Positions 1-10,991 of a stretch of 64,000 nucleotides of DNA are shown in pieces. How positions within the stretch are numbered: the stretch's first letter is position 1; every line of letters starts with the position of its first letter. The notes beneath the pieces are model-generated. The model had not been told where the DNA came from. It saw nothing but the letters and a program-made list of their open reading frames with translations, and ran no database searches. Source of the stretch: Polynucleobacter sp. JS-JIR-II-50 (GTDB lineage Bacteria > Pseudomonadota > Gammaproteobacteria > Burkholderiales > Burkholderiaceae). The stretch covers positions 1,135,855 through 1,199,854 of the forward strand of contig NZ_CP061307.1 in NCBI RefSeq assembly GCF_018687895.1, given 5' to 3'. The translations under genes were made by a program, and so were the position numbers.

Positions 1-58
1 ATAAACCTGCAAAGCCATAAAAGAACATGGCAAATAAAGTAGAAGGATCGAATGTCAT
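1..58 (-). CDS. nuoJ: NADH-quinone oxidoreductase subunit J, N-terminal fragment
   Basis: Only the first 19 codons lie in the window, starting at the ATG at 58 and reading MTFDPSTLFAMFFYGFAGL, a hydrophobic start typical of the membrane subunit NuoJ. It follows nuoI by 20 bases on the same strand, the usual nuo operon position. The call rests on operon position plus the N-terminal residues; the rest is cut by the window edge. Confidence 0.8.
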   Translation of the reverse strand, partial: MTFDPSTLFAMFFYGFAGL

Positions 59-78
59 ATTAGTTAAGCTCGATTCGA

Positions 79-570
79 TTAACGGTAAGGTGCATCGGCT
101 GCACGGTTAGCGGCGATATCTTTTTCATACTTATCACCAACAGCTAAAAGCATGTCTTTAGTGAAATACAAATCGCCGCGCTTATCGCCGAAATATTCAA
201 AAATATTTGTTTCAACAATGGCGTCTACTGGGCAAGCCTCTTCACAGAAACCACAAAAAATACATTTAGTCAGGTCAATGTCGTAACGGCTGGTACGACG
301 AGTGCCATCATCACGCTCAGCAGTTTCAATGGTGATGGCATAAGCCGGACAAACTGCTTCACATAACTTGCAGCCAATACAGCGCTCTTCACCATTTTCA
401 TAGCGACGAAGTGCGTGCAAACCACGGAAGCGACTGGATAACGGCGTCTTCTCTTCTGGGTATTGAACGGTAATTTTTGGCTTGAAGAGATAGCGACCAG
501 TAATAGACATACCGACCAAGATGTCTCTTAGCATCAAGCTATCGAGGAATTGGGAAATTTTCTTAAACAT
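79..570 (-). CDS. nuoI: NADH-quinone oxidoreductase subunit I (8Fe ferredoxin subunit)
   Basis: This is the 163-residue iron-sulfur subunit of respiratory complex I, which passes electrons from the peripheral arm toward the quinone site. Two CxxCxxCxxxCP motifs are visible: C64, C67, C70, C74 ([12 protein letters not shown]) and C103, C106, C109, C113 ([12 protein letters not shown]). They ligate two [4Fe-4S] clusters. The length is normal for proteobacterial NuoI. It sits between nuoH and nuoJ in a colinear operon, with an 11-base gap after nuoH. No oddities were seen. Confidence 0.98.
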   Translation of the reverse strand: MFKKISQFLDSLMLRDILVGMSITGRYLFKPKITVQYPEEKTPLSSRFRGLHALRRYENGEERCIGCKLCEAVCPAYAITIETAERDDGTRRTSRYDIDLTKCIFCGFCEEACPVDAIVETNIFEYFGDKRGDLYFTKDMLLAVGDKYEKDIAANRAADAPYR

Positions 571-581
571 GATTTATCAAC

Positions 582-1655
582 TTATTTCCAAATATTCCAT
601 GGAGAGACAACCCACGCGCCGATAACAACCACCCAAAATACTGAGATGGGAATAAATATTTTCCAACCCAAACGCATAATTTGGTCATAACGATAGCGCG
701 GTAATGTAGCGCGTAACCAAATAACGCAGGATAAGAGGAAGAATGTTTTACCAAATAACCAGAAGAACCCTGGAATATCTCGCAAGATTGGCAAGTCAAC
801 AATCGGCAACCAACCGCCTAAGAACATGATGGATGCAACAGCTGCAATCAAAATCATGTTGGCATATTCAGCCAAGAAGAACATGGCAAAAGACATGCCT
901 GAATACTCAACCATGTGTCCAGCTACGATCTCAGATTCACCCTCAACCACGTCAAATGGATGGCGGTTTGTTTCAGCAACGCCAGAGATAAAGTAAATCA
1001 AGAACATTGGTAATAAAGGTAACCAATTCCACGAGAGGAAATTAAGGCCCATGCTGGCAAAGTAACCCTGCTCTTGTGAAGTAACAATGGCACTTAAATT
1101 TAATGAACCCGAGGTAAGCAAGACGGTTACCAATGCAAAACCCATTGCAATCTCATAGGAGATCATTTGGGCTGATGCGCGCATTGCACCGAGGAATGGA
1201 TATTTAGAGTTAGAAGACCAACCAGCCAAGATGACCCCATAAACACCAATAGAGGAAATAGCCATGATGTACAGCAAGCCTGCGTTTACATCAGCTAAAA
1301 CCATCTTTGCTTGAAATGGAATCACCGCCCAAGCAGCAAATGCAGGCATGATCACCATGATTGGTGCAATAAAGTACAAAACCTTACTAGCTTGAGCAGG
1401 TGCAATGATCTCCTTCATCAAGAGCTTTAATGCGTCAGCAATTGGCTGCAATAAACCCAGTGGACCTACGCGATTTGGGCCAAGACGAATATGCATCCAG
1501 CCAATCAACTTTCTTTCCCAAAGGGTTAGATAGGCAACGCAACCAAACATCGGCAATACGATGATCACAATACGAATCAATGCCCAAACCAAGGGCCACA
1601 ATGAGCCAAAAATAGCCTCGCCTTGAGTAGTTATGAGGTTCAAGAAATTATCCAT
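582..1655 (-). CDS. nuoH: NADH-quinone oxidoreductase subunit H
   Basis: This 357-residue integral membrane subunit of complex I helps form the quinone-binding chamber. It is strongly hydrophobic, with about eight membrane spans. It carries the conserved loop [19 protein letters not shown] at about residues 57-75 and the acidic EGESEIVAG loop near residue 240. It starts with ATG 8 bases after the nuoG stop and is followed by nuoI. The assignment is secure from sequence and position. Confidence 0.98.
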   Translation of the reverse strand: MDNFLNLITTQGEAIFGSLWPLVWALIRIVIIVLPMFGCVAYLTLWERKLIGWMHIRLGPNRVGPLGLLQPIADALKLLMKEIIAPAQASKVLYFIAPIMVIMPAFAAWAVIPFQAKMVLADVNAGLLYIMAISSIGVYGVILAGWSSNSKYPFLGAMRASAQMISYEIAMGFALVTVLLTSGSLNLSAIVTSQEQGYFASMGLNFLSWNWLPLLPMFLIYFISGVAETNRHPFDVVEGESEIVAGHMVEYSGMSFAMFFLAEYANMILIAAVASIMFLGGWLPIVDLPILRDIPGFFWLFGKTFFLLSCVIWLRATLPRYRYDQIMRLGWKIFIPISVFWVVVIGAWVVSPWNIWK

Positions 1656-1663
1656 CTCGTCCC

Positions 1664-3979
1664 TTATGCCTTACTAATAGTTACTGGACCAAACATCGAC
1701 CCCAATTTGGCACTAGCCATGGTGCCAGCAGAAATTCTGACAGCTCCAGGCGCTAAATTAACTTCTAATGTTGCCGGCATATCAACTGAATGAGAGTCTT
1801 GGGTAACGCGCACTGCATCACCCTCTTTGAGACCCAATTCAGCGAAAGTAATTTTATTTAAGCCTACCTGATTGCCACGCTTAGCATCACGCGTTAACTG
1901 CAAAGCAGAAGAACGACGCACGATTTGGTCGCCAGCATAAATATTGACATCAGCCAAACGCTCGAAACCATTGAAAGGTGCTAAATTTCCATTAGCAATT
2001 GAAGAGCTTGTAGTTTTGTTATTTAGGCGATTGCAATAACCATCATCCAATGCTTCTCCAAGAACTTCCTCGGGAGCGTTAAACAAGAAACCATCTAAAC
2101 CTAAGAGCCCACCTAATACGCGCAATACTTTCCATGCTGAACGTGAATCACCTAAAGGTTTTACTGAAGGCTGTACTGTTTGAACTCTTCCCTCTAAATT
2201 CACAAAGGTTGAGACTGTCTCTGAGAACACTGAAGTAGGCAGAATGACATCAGCTACCTCCATCAAGTCAGCACTTTTATAGGCGCTCAAAGCAATAACG
2301 GTATTAGCCTTTGCCAAAGCTGCACGAGCAGCTGCTGGGTTTGGCAAATCTGAATCTGGCTCGATATTCATCAAGATCACTGCGCGACGTTCGCCAGATA
2401 AGACTGACTCAACACCTACGCCGTTAGCATTCACTAAAGATGCGCCAACTGCATTGCCACCAACTGGCAAGAAGCCTAAAGTAGCACTAGTCTGATCAGC
2501 AATAAATTGCGCCATAACGTGCAAGTCTGAAGCATGGTGATGCGCAATAGCAGCAGAGCCAAGCAATACAGCTTTTGACTCGCCGGAAAGCAAGCTATCG
2601 GCAATCTTCTGCGCCGCAGGAGAAATAGTTAAATTAAATGTGCCTACTGGCGCTGTTACTGACTTTGCTTTTGCAACAGCAAGTGCAACCTCACTCAATG
2701 CATTCAACCATGCACTTGGAGCTGCAGAAATACCGCTACTTGAAATCAACCAGTCATCACCACCCGCATCAATACGTAATACTTGCAAGGCGCGTTTGCT
2801 GGCAGTACGAATACGAGCAGCCAATACAGGCTGGTCTTTGCGTAAGAAACTACCAATAACTAATACACGATCCAATTCATTGATCTTGGCGATTGACATA
2901 CCCAACCATGGTGCTGATGCTGCAGCTTTTACATCAGTTTGGCGCAATCGAGTTTCCATTTGATTGGAGCCAAGGCCACGTACCAACTTTTGCAAGAGGT
3001 GCAATTCCTCAGTGGAGGATATTGGGTGAGCTAAAGCGCCAATGGACTCGGGACCACTTTCTGCTGAGATTGTTTTCAGAGAATGGGCAACATAATCCAA
3101 AGCTGACTGCCAATCTGTATCTAACCACTCACCACCCTGCTTCACCATCGGTGTGGTTACACGGTCAGCACTATTTAAACCTTCATAAGAGAAGCGATCA
3201 CGATCGCTAATCCAGCATTCATTAATGGCTTCATTTTCTAGAGCAACTACACGCATGACTTTATTAGCTTTAGTCTGAACTGTAGTGTTGGCACCTAAGC
3301 TATCGTGCGGACTAACTGAACGTTTACGTCCAAGTTCCCATGTACGAGCTGCATAACGGAATGGCTTGCTGGTTAGAGCGCCAACTGGACACAAATCAAT
3401 CATGTTTCCAGACAACTCTGAATCTACCGTCTGACCAACGAAGGTGGTGATCTCAGAATGCTCACCACGGTTGACCATACCCAGCTCCATAACACCGGCA
3501 ACTTCTTGGCCGAAGCGTACGCAACGAGTGCAATGGATGCAACGCGTCATCTCTTGCATGGAGATCAATGGGCCAACATTCTTATGGAAGACAACACGCT
3601 TCTCTTCGTCATAGCGTGAATTAGATTTTCCGTAACCAACAGCTAAATCCTGTAATTGGCACTCACCGCCTTGATCACAGATTGGGCAATCTAATGGATG
3701 GTTAATGAGCAAGAATTCCATGACAGAACGCTGGGCTTCTACGGCTTTGGCAGAATGCGTAAACACCTTCATGCCTTGAGTTACTGGTGTAGCACAAGCG
3801 GGAAGAGGTTTAGGAGCCTTTTCTACTTCAACCAAACACATGCGGCAGTTAGCGGCAATCGATAACTTTTTGTGATAGCAGAAGTGAGGAACGTAGGTGC
3901 CGAGCTTGTTCGCGGCGTGCATCACCATCGAACCTTGCGGAACTTCTACAGTCTTACCATCTAATTCGATTTCTACCAT
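1664..3979 (-). CDS. nuoG: NADH-quinone oxidoreductase subunit G
   Basis: This is the large peripheral subunit of complex I, carrying the electron wire. The N-terminal part has a [2Fe-2S] ferredoxin-like site (NCRMC and PLPAC), the His-ligated cluster motif [14 protein letters not shown], a CIHCTRC [4Fe-4S] motif and DLCPVGAL. A molybdopterin-oxidoreductase-like domain without cofactor function follows. I chose the ATG at 3979, giving 771 residues ([17 protein letters not shown]). A GTG two codons upstream at 3985 is also possible. It lies between nuoF and nuoH. Confidence 0.96.
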   Translation of the reverse strand: MVEIELDGKTVEVPQGSMVMHAANKLGTYVPHFCYHKKLSIAANCRMCLVEVEKAPKPLPACATPVTQGMKVFTHSAKAVEAQRSVMEFLLINHPLDCPICDQGGECQLQDLAVGYGKSNSRYDEEKRVVFHKNVGPLISMQEMTRCIHCTRCVRFGQEVAGVMELGMVNRGEHSEITTFVGQTVDSELSGNMIDLCPVGALTSKPFRYAARTWELGRKRSVSPHDSLGANTTVQTKANKVMRVVALENEAINECWISDRDRFSYEGLNSADRVTTPMVKQGGEWLDTDWQSALDYVAHSLKTISAESGPESIGALAHPISSTEELHLLQKLVRGLGSNQMETRLRQTDVKAAASAPWLGMSIAKINELDRVLVIGSFLRKDQPVLAARIRTASKRALQVLRIDAGGDDWLISSSGISAAPSAWLNALSEVALAVAKAKSVTAPVGTFNLTISPAAQKIADSLLSGESKAVLLGSAAIAHHHASDLHVMAQFIADQTSATLGFLPVGGNAVGASLVNANGVGVESVLSGERRAVILMNIEPDSDLPNPAAARAALAKANTVIALSAYKSADLMEVADVILPTSVFSETVSTFVNLEGRVQTVQPSVKPLGDSRSAWKVLRVLGGLLGLDGFLFNAPEEVLGEALDDGYCNRLNNKTTSSSIANGNLAPFNGFERLADVNIYAGDQIVRRSSALQLTRDAKRGNQVGLNKITFAELGLKEGDAVRVTQDSHSVDMPATLEVNLAPGAVRISAGTMASAKLGSMFGPVTISKA

Positions 3980-4011
3980 GCTCACTTTTAGATATCCCGT
4001 GCTCTAAATCT

Positions 4012-5310
4012 TTATAAAGGTTGTGCAGAATCTAAGCAGCGCTTATGTTCTACGTGATACGCAAATTCATCCATGTAATGTTTCAACATGCCACGTACCG
4101 GCATTGCTGCTGCATCACCTAAAGCGCAAATCGTACGACCTTGAATATTGGCAGCTACGTCATTTAGCAAATCCAAGTCCTCTGGACGCCCTTCACCATG
4201 TTCAATGCGATGAACAATGCGCCATAACCAACCAGTACCTTCACGACATGGGGTGCATTGACCACAAGATTCTTCATGGTAGAAGTAAGACAAACGCTCT
4301 AAAGCGCGGACCATACAGCGGGTCTCGTTCATCACGATCACTGCACCAGAACCCAACATAGATCCTGCTTTTGCAATACTGTCGTAATCCATCGTCAGAT
4401 CCATCATTTGCGAGCCAGGAACAACTGGCGCAGAAGATCCCCCAGGAATCACAGCCTTCAAAGCTTTGCCATCACGCATACCGCCAGCAAGCTTTAAGAG
4501 CTCTGCAAATGGAGTTCCCAACGGAATTTCATAGTTGCCTGGATGAACTACGTCGCCTGATACCGAGAATATTTTGGTTCCGCCATTATTGGGTTTTCCA
4601 AGCTCTAAATAGGCTGGACCGCCAATGGCCAAAATGAATGGCACAGCGGCAAATGTTTCTGTATTGTTAATCGTGGTTGGTTTGCCATACAAACCAAAGC
4701 TTGCAGGGAATGGTGGCTTAAAGCGTGGCTGTCCTTTTTTACCTTCTAGAGATTCAAGCAAGGCCGTTTCTTCACCACAAATATAAGCACCCCATCCTGG
4801 GGATGCGTGCAATTGGAAGGAGAAATCACTTCCTAAAATTTTATCGCCCAAGTAGCCGGCTGCTCGCGCTTCTTCCAAAGCCTCTTCGAAGCGTGAATAC
4901 ACATCCCAGATTTCACCGTGGATGTAGTTGTAACCAACTGTAATACCCATTGTGTAGGCGCCAATGATCATGCCTTCGATCAAAGCGTGTGGGTTATAGC
5001 GCATGATGTCACGGTCTTTAAAAGTACCGGGTTCACCTTCATCGCTATTACAAACTAAATATTTTTGTCCCGGGAATTGACGAGGCATAAAGCTCCACTT
5101 CAAACCTGTTGGGAAGCCTGCACCTCCGCGACCACGTAATGAAGAAGCTTTTAATTCAGCAATGATGGCATCGGGAGATACTTTGTCGTTAATTAAACGA
5201 CGTAGTTGTTGATAACCACCACGACTTTCGTAATCCTTTAAACGCCAGTTATCTCCATTTAATCCAGCGAGGATTAAAGGTTTGATATGGCGATCGTGCA
5301 AGCTGGTCAT
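4012..5310 (-). CDS. nuoF: NADH-quinone oxidoreductase subunit F (NADH- and FMN-binding)
   Basis: This 432-residue flavoprotein is the entry point of complex I: it oxidises NADH, holds FMN and carries cluster N3. Visible motifs are the glycine-rich NADH/FMN loop [13 protein letters not shown] near residues 60-72, the FMN motif [15 protein letters not shown], and the cluster motif [12 protein letters not shown] near residue 350. Its start overlaps the nuoE stop by 4 bases (ATGA), implying translational coupling with its partner. Confidence 0.98.
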   Translation of the reverse strand: MTSLHDRHIKPLILAGLNGDNWRLKDYESRGGYQQLRRLINDKVSPDAIIAELKASSLRGRGGAGFPTGLKWSFMPRQFPGQKYLVCNSDEGEPGTFKDRDIMRYNPHALIEGMIIGAYTMGITVGYNYIHGEIWDVYSRFEEALEEARAAGYLGDKILGSDFSFQLHASPGWGAYICGEETALLESLEGKKGQPRFKPPFPASFGLYGKPTTINNTETFAAVPFILAIGGPAYLELGKPNNGGTKIFSVSGDVVHPGNYEIPLGTPFAELLKLAGGMRDGKALKAVIPGGSSAPVVPGSQMMDLTMDYDSIAKAGSMLGSGAVIVMNETRCMVRALERLSYFYHEESCGQCTPCREGTGWLWRIVHRIEHGEGRPEDLDLLNDVAANIQGRTICALGDAAAMPVRGMLKHYMDEFAYHVEHKRCLDSAQPL

Positions 5311-5813
5311 GCTGCTTTCCCTTCTGCACGTAACTCACTCAATAAAGCATCAATCTTTTCTTTGCTCATAAAACTACACATCCGCTTGTCATTCACTAAC
5401 ATCACTGGTGAATCACCACAGGCGCCCATACACTCTCCCTCTTTCAAGGTAAAAGTTCCACATGGGGTAGTTTCGTTGTAGCCAATACCTAAAGTCTCTT
5501 TGAGATATGTTGCTGCGGTTTCACCATGAGTTAATTGGCATGGCAAATTAGTGCAGATCACCAATTTGTATTTACCAATTTTCTTAGTGTTGTACATGTT
5601 GTAGAAAGTAGCCACTTCATCTACAGCAATGCTTGGCATTTCTAAAATCTGGGCAACCGTTTCAATCACTTCAGGAGAAACCCAACCCACCTCAGTTTGA
5701 GCAGCAATCAAACAAGCCATCACAGCAGATTGCTTGTGCTCAGCAGGATACTTAGCGATATTGCGATGAATATCAGCCAGTGTTTTATCAGATAGTTGCA
5801 GAGTCGTAGTCAT
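5307..5813 (-). CDS. nuoE: NADH-quinone oxidoreductase subunit E ([2Fe-2S] subunit)
   Basis: This 168-residue thioredoxin-fold subunit of complex I partners NuoF. The four cysteines of cluster N1a are seen in CTNLPC and [11 protein letters not shown]. The N-terminal half is the helical bundle typical of the family. The ATG start lies 23 bases after the nuoD stop, and the end overlaps nuoF by 4 bases. Confidence 0.97.
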   Translation of the reverse strand: MTTTLQLSDKTLADIHRNIAKYPAEHKQSAVMACLIAAQTEVGWVSPEVIETVAQILEMPSIAVDEVATFYNMYNTKKIGKYKLVICTNLPCQLTHGETAATYLKETLGIGYNETTPCGTFTLKEGECMGACGDSPVMLVNDKRMCSFMSKEKIDALLSELRAEGKAA

Positions 5814-5836
5814 TAAATATTCCTTGGCACGCCTTA

Positions 5837-7090
5837 TTAGCGGTCAATCTCCCCGAACACAATATCTTGGGTACCAATAATGGTTACTGCATCAGCCAAC
5901 ATGTGGCCACGTGACATCTCGTCCATTGCCGACAAGTGCACAAATCCTGGCGCACGAATCTTCATGCGATATGGTTTATTCGCGCCATCAGAAATCAGGT
6001 AAATACCAAATTCACCCTTAGGATGCTCAACGGCTGAGTAAGCCTCGCCGTCTGGAACGTGAATGCCTTCAGTAAATAATTTGAAATGGTGAATCAACTC
6101 TTCCATATTGGTTTTCATATCCACGCGCTTTGGTGGGGAAACCTTATGGTTGTCGCTCATCACAGGACCTGGATTAGCCTTTAACCAAGCTACGCACTGT
6201 TTGATGATGCGATTAGATTGACGCATTTCTTCCATGCGAACCAAATAACGATCATAAGAATCGCCATTCACGCCAACTGGAATATCAAAATCTAAACGGT
6301 CATAGACTTCATATGGTTGTTTCTTACGCAAATCCCACTCGATACCTGAACCACGTAGCATCGGACCAGTGAAGCCGAGCTGCAATGCACGCTCTGGAGT
6401 CACGATACCGATGTTCACTAAACGTTGCTTCCAAATACGGTTATCAGTTAAGAGGTTGCAATACTCATCCACATTGGCATCAAATCCATTTGTAAATTGT
6501 TCAATGAAGTCCAATAATGTGCCACTACGGTTTTCATTCAAACGCTTAATGGTGGATGTACTGCGAATCTTGTTCTTAGTGTACTGAGCCATTTGATCAG
6601 GCAAGTCACGATAAACGCCACCTGGACGATAGTAAGCAGCATGCATACGTGCACCAGATACCGCCTCATACATATCAAAGATATCTTCGCGGTCACGGAA
6701 AGCGTACAAGAAGACAGCCATCGCACCAACGTCCAGACCATGACAACCAATCCAAAGCAAGTGATTTAGCAAACGAGTGAGCTCGTCATACATTACGCGG
6801 ATATATTGAGCCCGCAATGGAACATCAACTTGCAGTAATTTTTCAATGGCCATGACATAGGCATGCTCATTGGACATCATGGACACGTAATCCAAACGAT
6901 CCATGTAGGGAACGTTTTGAATCCAAGTACGTGTTTCAGCTAATTTTTCTGTCGCGCGATGCAATAAACCGATATGCGGGTCAGCGCGTTGGATCACTTC
7001 ACCATCAAGCTCAAGCACTAGACGTAATACGCCATGTGCTGCAGGATGCTGAGGACCGAAATTGAGGGTGTAGTTCTTAATTTGTGCCAT
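5837..7090 (-). CDS. nuoD: NADH-quinone oxidoreductase subunit D
   Basis: This 417-residue, 49 kDa-type subunit of complex I contributes to the quinone-reduction site. It starts with the classic [15 protein letters not shown] segment and ends in the conserved DIVFGEIDR. It is a separate gene from nuoC, unlike the fused nuoCD of E. coli, which is the usual betaproteobacterial arrangement. It begins 3 bases after the nuoC stop. Confidence 0.98.
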   Translation of the reverse strand: MAQIKNYTLNFGPQHPAAHGVLRLVLELDGEVIQRADPHIGLLHRATEKLAETRTWIQNVPYMDRLDYVSMMSNEHAYVMAIEKLLQVDVPLRAQYIRVMYDELTRLLNHLLWIGCHGLDVGAMAVFLYAFRDREDIFDMYEAVSGARMHAAYYRPGGVYRDLPDQMAQYTKNKIRSTSTIKRLNENRSGTLLDFIEQFTNGFDANVDEYCNLLTDNRIWKQRLVNIGIVTPERALQLGFTGPMLRGSGIEWDLRKKQPYEVYDRLDFDIPVGVNGDSYDRYLVRMEEMRQSNRIIKQCVAWLKANPGPVMSDNHKVSPPKRVDMKTNMEELIHHFKLFTEGIHVPDGEAYSAVEHPKGEFGIYLISDGANKPYRMKIRAPGFVHLSAMDEMSRGHMLADAVTIIGTQDIVFGEIDR

Positions 7091-7093
7091 GAC

Positions 7094-7693
7094 TTAAACC
7101 GGACCTCCGTACTGCTCTTCACGAACAATGCGTGGAGTAATTTCTCGTGCCTCAATCGTGACCGGTTGATAGACAACACGTTTTAACTCTGGGTCGTAAC
7201 GCATTTCAACATTACCGCTGATCGGGAAATCTTTTCTAAATGGGTGACCAATAAAGCCATAGTCAGTCAGAATGCGACGCAAGTCCTCGTGACCGTCAAA
7301 CAGGATGCCGTAGAGATCGAAAGCTTCGCGCTCAAACCAATTGGCCGCAGCCCAAACTGGCGTCAGTGAGGCAACAACTGGATAGGAGTCATCAGGAGCG
7401 AATACTCGAACACGCAAACGCCAGTTATGAGCCAAAGACAGGAGGTGTGTTACAGCAGCAAAACGCTGACCACCCCATGCACCATCACGGAAATCTTGAT
7501 AGTCCACACCACACAGATCAATCAATTGCTCAAAAGCAAGCGAAGGATCATCACGTAACAACATTGCAGATTCAAAATATGTATCTGCATTAACAACTAA
7601 AGTGACTTCACCTAGCGCAATCTCAATGGATTTAGCGCGCTTACCTAAAACTTTTTCCAAGTTAGCCGCTAGTTGAATTAAACGATCTGACAT
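7094..7693 (-). CDS. nuoC: NADH-quinone oxidoreductase subunit C
   Basis: This 199-residue, 30 kDa-type subunit of the peripheral arm of complex I binds NuoD. The family signature is seen in [21 protein letters not shown] and the GHPFRKDFP segment near residues 145-160. It starts with ATG 3 bases downstream of nuoB. Nothing is unusual. Confidence 0.97.
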   Translation of the reverse strand: MSDRLIQLAANLEKVLGKRAKSIEIALGEVTLVVNADTYFESAMLLRDDPSLAFEQLIDLCGVDYQDFRDGAWGGQRFAAVTHLLSLAHNWRLRVRVFAPDDSYPVVASLTPVWAAANWFEREAFDLYGILFDGHEDLRRILTDYGFIGHPFRKDFPISGNVEMRYDPELKRVVYQPVTIEAREITPRIVREEQYGGPV

Positions 7694-7696
7694 GAC

Positions 7697-8179
7697 TTAA
7701 GCCTTCCGAGCAATCGTGCTCGTACGAGCAATCTTAGATTGCAGCTGAATAATTCCGTAGATCAACGCCTCTGCAGTTGGAGGACAACCAGGAACATAAA
7801 TATCAACTGGAACAATGCGGTCACAACCGCGTACTACTGAATATGAATTATGGTAGTAGCCACCACCATTGGCACAAGAACCCATGGAAATTACCCAACG
7901 CGGTTCTGGCATTTGGTCGTAAACCTTGCGCAAGGCGGGGGCCATCTTGTTACATAAAGTACCCGCAACAATCATCAAATCTGATTGACGTGGAGATGGA
8001 CGGAATACGACGCCAAATCGATCAAGGTCATAACGGGAAGCACCCGCATGCATCATCTCCACCGCACAACAAGCTAGCCCAAAGGTCATGGGCCATAAGG
8101 AGCCATTACGTGTCCAGTTAATTAACTGGTCCGCAGTGGTGGTTACAAAACCTTCTTTAAGTACGCCTTCTAATGCCAT
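7697..8179 (-). CDS. nuoB: NADH-quinone oxidoreductase subunit B
   Basis: This 160-residue subunit carries cluster N2, the last iron-sulfur centre before quinone. The ligands are the adjacent cysteines in ACCAVEMMH plus the cysteines in [10 protein letters not shown] and VPGCPPT. The frame stays open upstream to 8278, but that part overlaps the end of nuoA. The ATG at 8179 ([11 protein letters not shown]) gives the family's normal length and sits 5 bases after the nuoA stop, so I chose it. Confidence 0.97.
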
Positions 8180-8184
8180 ATCTA

Positions 8185-8544
8185 TCACTCCCAGTCGAGA
8201 GCGCCCTTTTTCCAGATATATACAAATCCTACAATGAATTCCAATAGGAAAATCACCATAGAGGCGTAGCCAAGCCATCCAATATCACGTAGCGCTACAC
8301 CCCATGGGAATAGGAACGCAGTTTCTAAGTCAAACAGAATGAAGAGAATGGCGATTAAGTAGTAACGCACGTCAAACTTCATGCGCGCATCTTCAAAGGC
8401 TTCAAAACCGCACTCATAGGGAGAGAGTTTTTCAGCGTCAGGCTTTGAGGGAGCCAAGATTTTTCCGAGGAACATGGGGACCAATCCGACCCCAATACCT
8501 ACGAGGATAAAAAGCAGAACAGGAAAGTAATTAGCGAGATTCAA
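8185..8544 (-). CDS. nuoA: NADH-quinone oxidoreductase subunit A
   Basis: This 119-residue membrane subunit of complex I has three predicted spans. It shows the typical [20 protein letters not shown] loop and [12 protein letters not shown] in the second helix. It is the first gene of the nuo operon, and the operon promoter should lie in the 109 bases between it and the tRNA-Leu gene. I could not pick out a convincing -35/-10 pair there. Confidence 0.97.
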
Positions 8545-8653
8545 AATAGCCCTGATTCGTTTGTCTGGTAATTCTTAAAAACAACAAATTATTACTTATT
8601 CCACTACATAAGACATTGATTTAGAGCAAAAATCGCTTATCAATATCCCTTAT

Positions 8654-8738
8654 TGGTGCCGACGGCGAGACTCGAACTCGCACAGCCTAAGCCACTACCC
8701 CCTCAAGATAGCGTGTCTACCAATTTCACCACGTCGGC
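8654..8738 (-). tRNA. tRNA-Leu(GAG)
   Basis: An 85-nt gene reading GCCGACG at the 5' end and CGTCGGC before an encoded CCA, so the acceptor stem pairs fully. The anticodon arm is CTATC-TTGAGGG-GGTAG, giving anticodon GAG, which reads CUU and CUC leucine codons. The long variable arm expected of leucine tRNAs is present, as is the GTTCGAGTC T-arm. It lies between secG and nuoA on the same strand. Confidence 0.97.
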
Positions 8739-8824
8739 ATCTTGCAAAACTCATCAATTCTACTGCATTGCACAAGTGCACTACCCCAAAATTTGGGCTA
8801 GTAAATCTGTAAAAGCCTACTGTA

Positions 8825-9169
8825 TTACTTAGGAACCGCTGGTTTACTTGGGTCCTGTATTGGCGCTACTGGGGCTGATGGCGTTGCGGCCGGGGCTACA
8901 GTCCCCGAGAGGACTCCAGGACTTACTTCCTTCTTATTTCCAATCCAAGTAATCCCTAAGGTGCAAAGAAAGAAAACTGCCGCAAAAACAGCGGTTGCGT
9001 GAGACAGGAAATTAGCAGATCCGCTAGCGCCAAAAAGGCTGCCAGAAGAGCCCGAGCCGAAGGCTGCGCCCATATCAGCACCTTTACCTTGCTGCAATAG
9101 CACTAATAAAATGACAGCCAAAGCTGAAATTACCTGCAATACGATCAATAAAGTCTTAAACCATTCCAC
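8825..9169 (-). CDS. secG: Preprotein translocase subunit SecG
   Basis: This 114-residue subunit of the SecYEG protein-export channel has two membrane spans (about residues 5-24 and 52-73). They flank the conserved VLLQQGKGADMGAAFGSG loop. The C-terminal tail is rich in Pro and Ala. The start is a GTG at 9169, supported by a GGAG ribosome-binding site 7 bases upstream. It lies 22 bases downstream of tpiA, a common tpiA-secG-tRNA-Leu-nuo order in betaproteobacteria. Confidence 0.95.
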   Translation of the reverse strand: MEWFKTLLIVLQVISALAVILLVLLQQGKGADMGAAFGSGSSGSLFGASGSANFLSHATAVFAAVFFLCTLGITWIGNKKEVSPGVLSGTVAPAATPSAPVAPIQDPSKPAVPK

Positions 9170-9191
9170 AGCTTATCTCCAAATAAAAAAT

Positions 9192-9950
9192 CTATGCCTG
9201 ACAAATGGCTAGAAAGTCTTGGGGACTCAACGATGCTCCCCCAACCAATCCACCATCAATATCTGGCATGGCAAATAATTCAACAGCATTATCAGGCTTG
9301 ACACTGCCGCCGTACAAAATCCCAACGTGAGACGCAACATCCTCATTAAATTCAGCCAATTGCAAGCGAATAGCGCGATGCATATCTTGTGCAACTTGGG
9401 CGCTGGCAACCTTACCTGTGCCAATCGCCCATACGGGCTCATAAGCGATTAAGCAGTCAGCGAGGCGGTCTTGTAAAACACCCACCTGCCTTGCAACCTG
9501 AGCACACACAATCTCTTCCGCCCTGCCTGAATTTCTTTCATCAGCAGTCTCACCAACACAAATTACCGGAGTCATGCCATTGTCTAATACCTCAAGAGCT
9601 TTTGCAGCTACGGCCTCATCGACCTCTTGGTGCATTTGACGACGCTCAGAGTGACCAACAATGACATAAGTACAGCCAAGCTCTTTGAGCATGCATGCAG
9701 CAACTTCACCGGTATAAGCGCCAGAACTATGGGCAGAAACATCCTGTGCGCCCAGATTTAAAAAGGCTGATGAATGCTCTTTAATTAAGTGAGCACATTG
9801 GGATAAGTAGGGGAATGGCGGACAGACCGCATATTTACGTCCCGATGGCATTCCACTCTCCATGCCACGGGCAACAGCTTTGACCCAGTCTTGATTAGTT
9901 GCAAGACTGCCATTCATTTTCCAGTTGCCGATAACGATGAGTGGTCGCAT
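9192..9950 (-). CDS. tpiA: Triosephosphate isomerase
   Basis: This 252-residue TIM-barrel enzyme interconverts dihydroxyacetone phosphate and glyceraldehyde 3-phosphate. Substrate and catalytic residues are visible: N and K in GNWKMN, the catalytic His in IVGHSERR, the catalytic Glu in AYEPVWAIGTG, and the phosphate loop GGSVKPDN. It starts 18 bases after the quinone oxidoreductase gene and precedes secG. No clear Shine-Dalgarno sequence lies before the ATG. Confidence 0.97.
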   Translation of the reverse strand: MRPLIVIGNWKMNGSLATNQDWVKAVARGMESGMPSGRKYAVCPPFPYLSQCAHLIKEHSSAFLNLGAQDVSAHSSGAYTGEVAACMLKELGCTYVIVGHSERRQMHQEVDEAVAAKALEVLDNGMTPVICVGETADERNSGRAEEIVCAQVARQVGVLQDRLADCLIAYEPVWAIGTGKVASAQVAQDMHRAIRLQLAEFNEDVASHVGILYGGSVKPDNAVELFAMPDIDGGLVGGASLSPQDFLAICQA

Positions 9951-9968
9951 AGGGGGTAATGAATATAT

Positions 9969-10967
9969 CTATACGGTTAAAACAATTTTGCCAACGTGCT
10001 CAGATGACTCCATCAATGCATGAGCATCTGCCGCTTGATCTAGCGTAAACGTTTTATAGATGACAGGCTTCAGCTTCCCTGCATTAAGTAAAGGCCAAAC
10101 ATTATCAAAAAGCTGTTTAGTAATTTGCTTCTTGAATGAAACTGGGCGTGGACGTAATGTTGAGCCAGTAATCGTTAGGCGACGACGCAAAATTTGATTA
10201 GTACTTACCTCTGCCTTTGATCCGCCCTGGATGGCAATAATCACGATGCGTCCATCATCAGCTAAGCAATCAATTTCTTTTTGAACATAAGCGCCAGTCA
10301 CCATATCAAGGATGACGTTCACACCTTTGTCATCAGTGGCCTTTTTCACTTCTTCTACAAAGTCTTGCGTCTTGTAGTTGATGGCGAGATCAGCACCCAA
10401 TGCCACGCATGCAGCACACTTCTCGTCAGTACCAGCCGTAACAAATACTTTATGGCCTAAGGCTTTAGCGATCAAAATTGCGGTCACACCGATACCACTG
10501 GACCCACCTTGAACCAATAATGTTTCACCTTCGGCTAATTGACCCCGCATGAAGACATTGCTCCATACGGTGTAAAACGTTTCAGGTAAGGCTGCGGCTT
10601 CTTGGTCGGTAAATCCCTTTGGATAAGGTAAGCACTGCGCGACAGGTGCAGTGCATAAATCAGCATAACCACCGCCTTGAACGAGAGCACAAACTTTATC
10701 GCCTACCTTTAAGCCAAATACATTATCAGCGTGAGCTAAATCACCGCCGACGATTTCACCAGCAACTTCAAGACCAGGAATATCAGATGCGCCAGCTGGA
10801 ACAGGGTAATGGCCCTTTCGTTGTAAAACGTCAGGTCGATTAATTCCAGCTGCAAGAACTTTGATCAGAATTTCGCCAGTCCCAGCAGCGGGAGCTACTG
10901 GATCAGGGCGAGTAGTTGGCACCAGCATTTCTGGGGCACCAAATTCTTTGATTTCAATTACGCGCAT
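9969..10967 (-). CDS. NAD(P)H-quinone oxidoreductase, zinc-independent MDR family
   Basis: This 332-residue medium-chain dehydrogenase/reductase resembles the quinone oxidoreductase / PIG3 branch. The N-terminal GroES-like domain has INRPDVLQRKGHYPVPAG. The nucleotide-binding domain has VQGGSSGIGVTAILIAKALG at about residue 150. The structural-zinc cysteine cluster of alcohol dehydrogenases is absent. It probably reduces quinones with NADPH in the cytoplasm, but the exact substrate cannot be read from sequence. It lies between pnp and tpiA, with short gaps suggesting one transcript. Confidence 0.85.
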   Translation of the reverse strand: MRVIEIKEFGAPEMLVPTTRPDPVAPAAGTGEILIKVLAAGINRPDVLQRKGHYPVPAGASDIPGLEVAGEIVGGDLAHADNVFGLKVGDKVCALVQGGGYADLCTAPVAQCLPYPKGFTDQEAAALPETFYTVWSNVFMRGQLAEGETLLVQGGSSGIGVTAILIAKALGHKVFVTAGTDEKCAACVALGADLAINYKTQDFVEEVKKATDDKGVNVILDMVTGAYVQKEIDCLADDGRIVIIAIQGGSKAEVSTNQILRRRLTITGSTLRPRPVSFKKQITKQLFDNVWPLLNAGKLKPVIYKTFTLDQAADAHALMESSEHVGKIVLTV

Positions 10968-10991
10968 AGAGATTCCCGCTCGCCAATGAAC

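Noticed and set aside
8180..8278. Upstream extension of the nuoB frame
   Set aside because: It overlaps the end of nuoA and exceeds the family's length; the ATG at 8179 gives standard NuoB.
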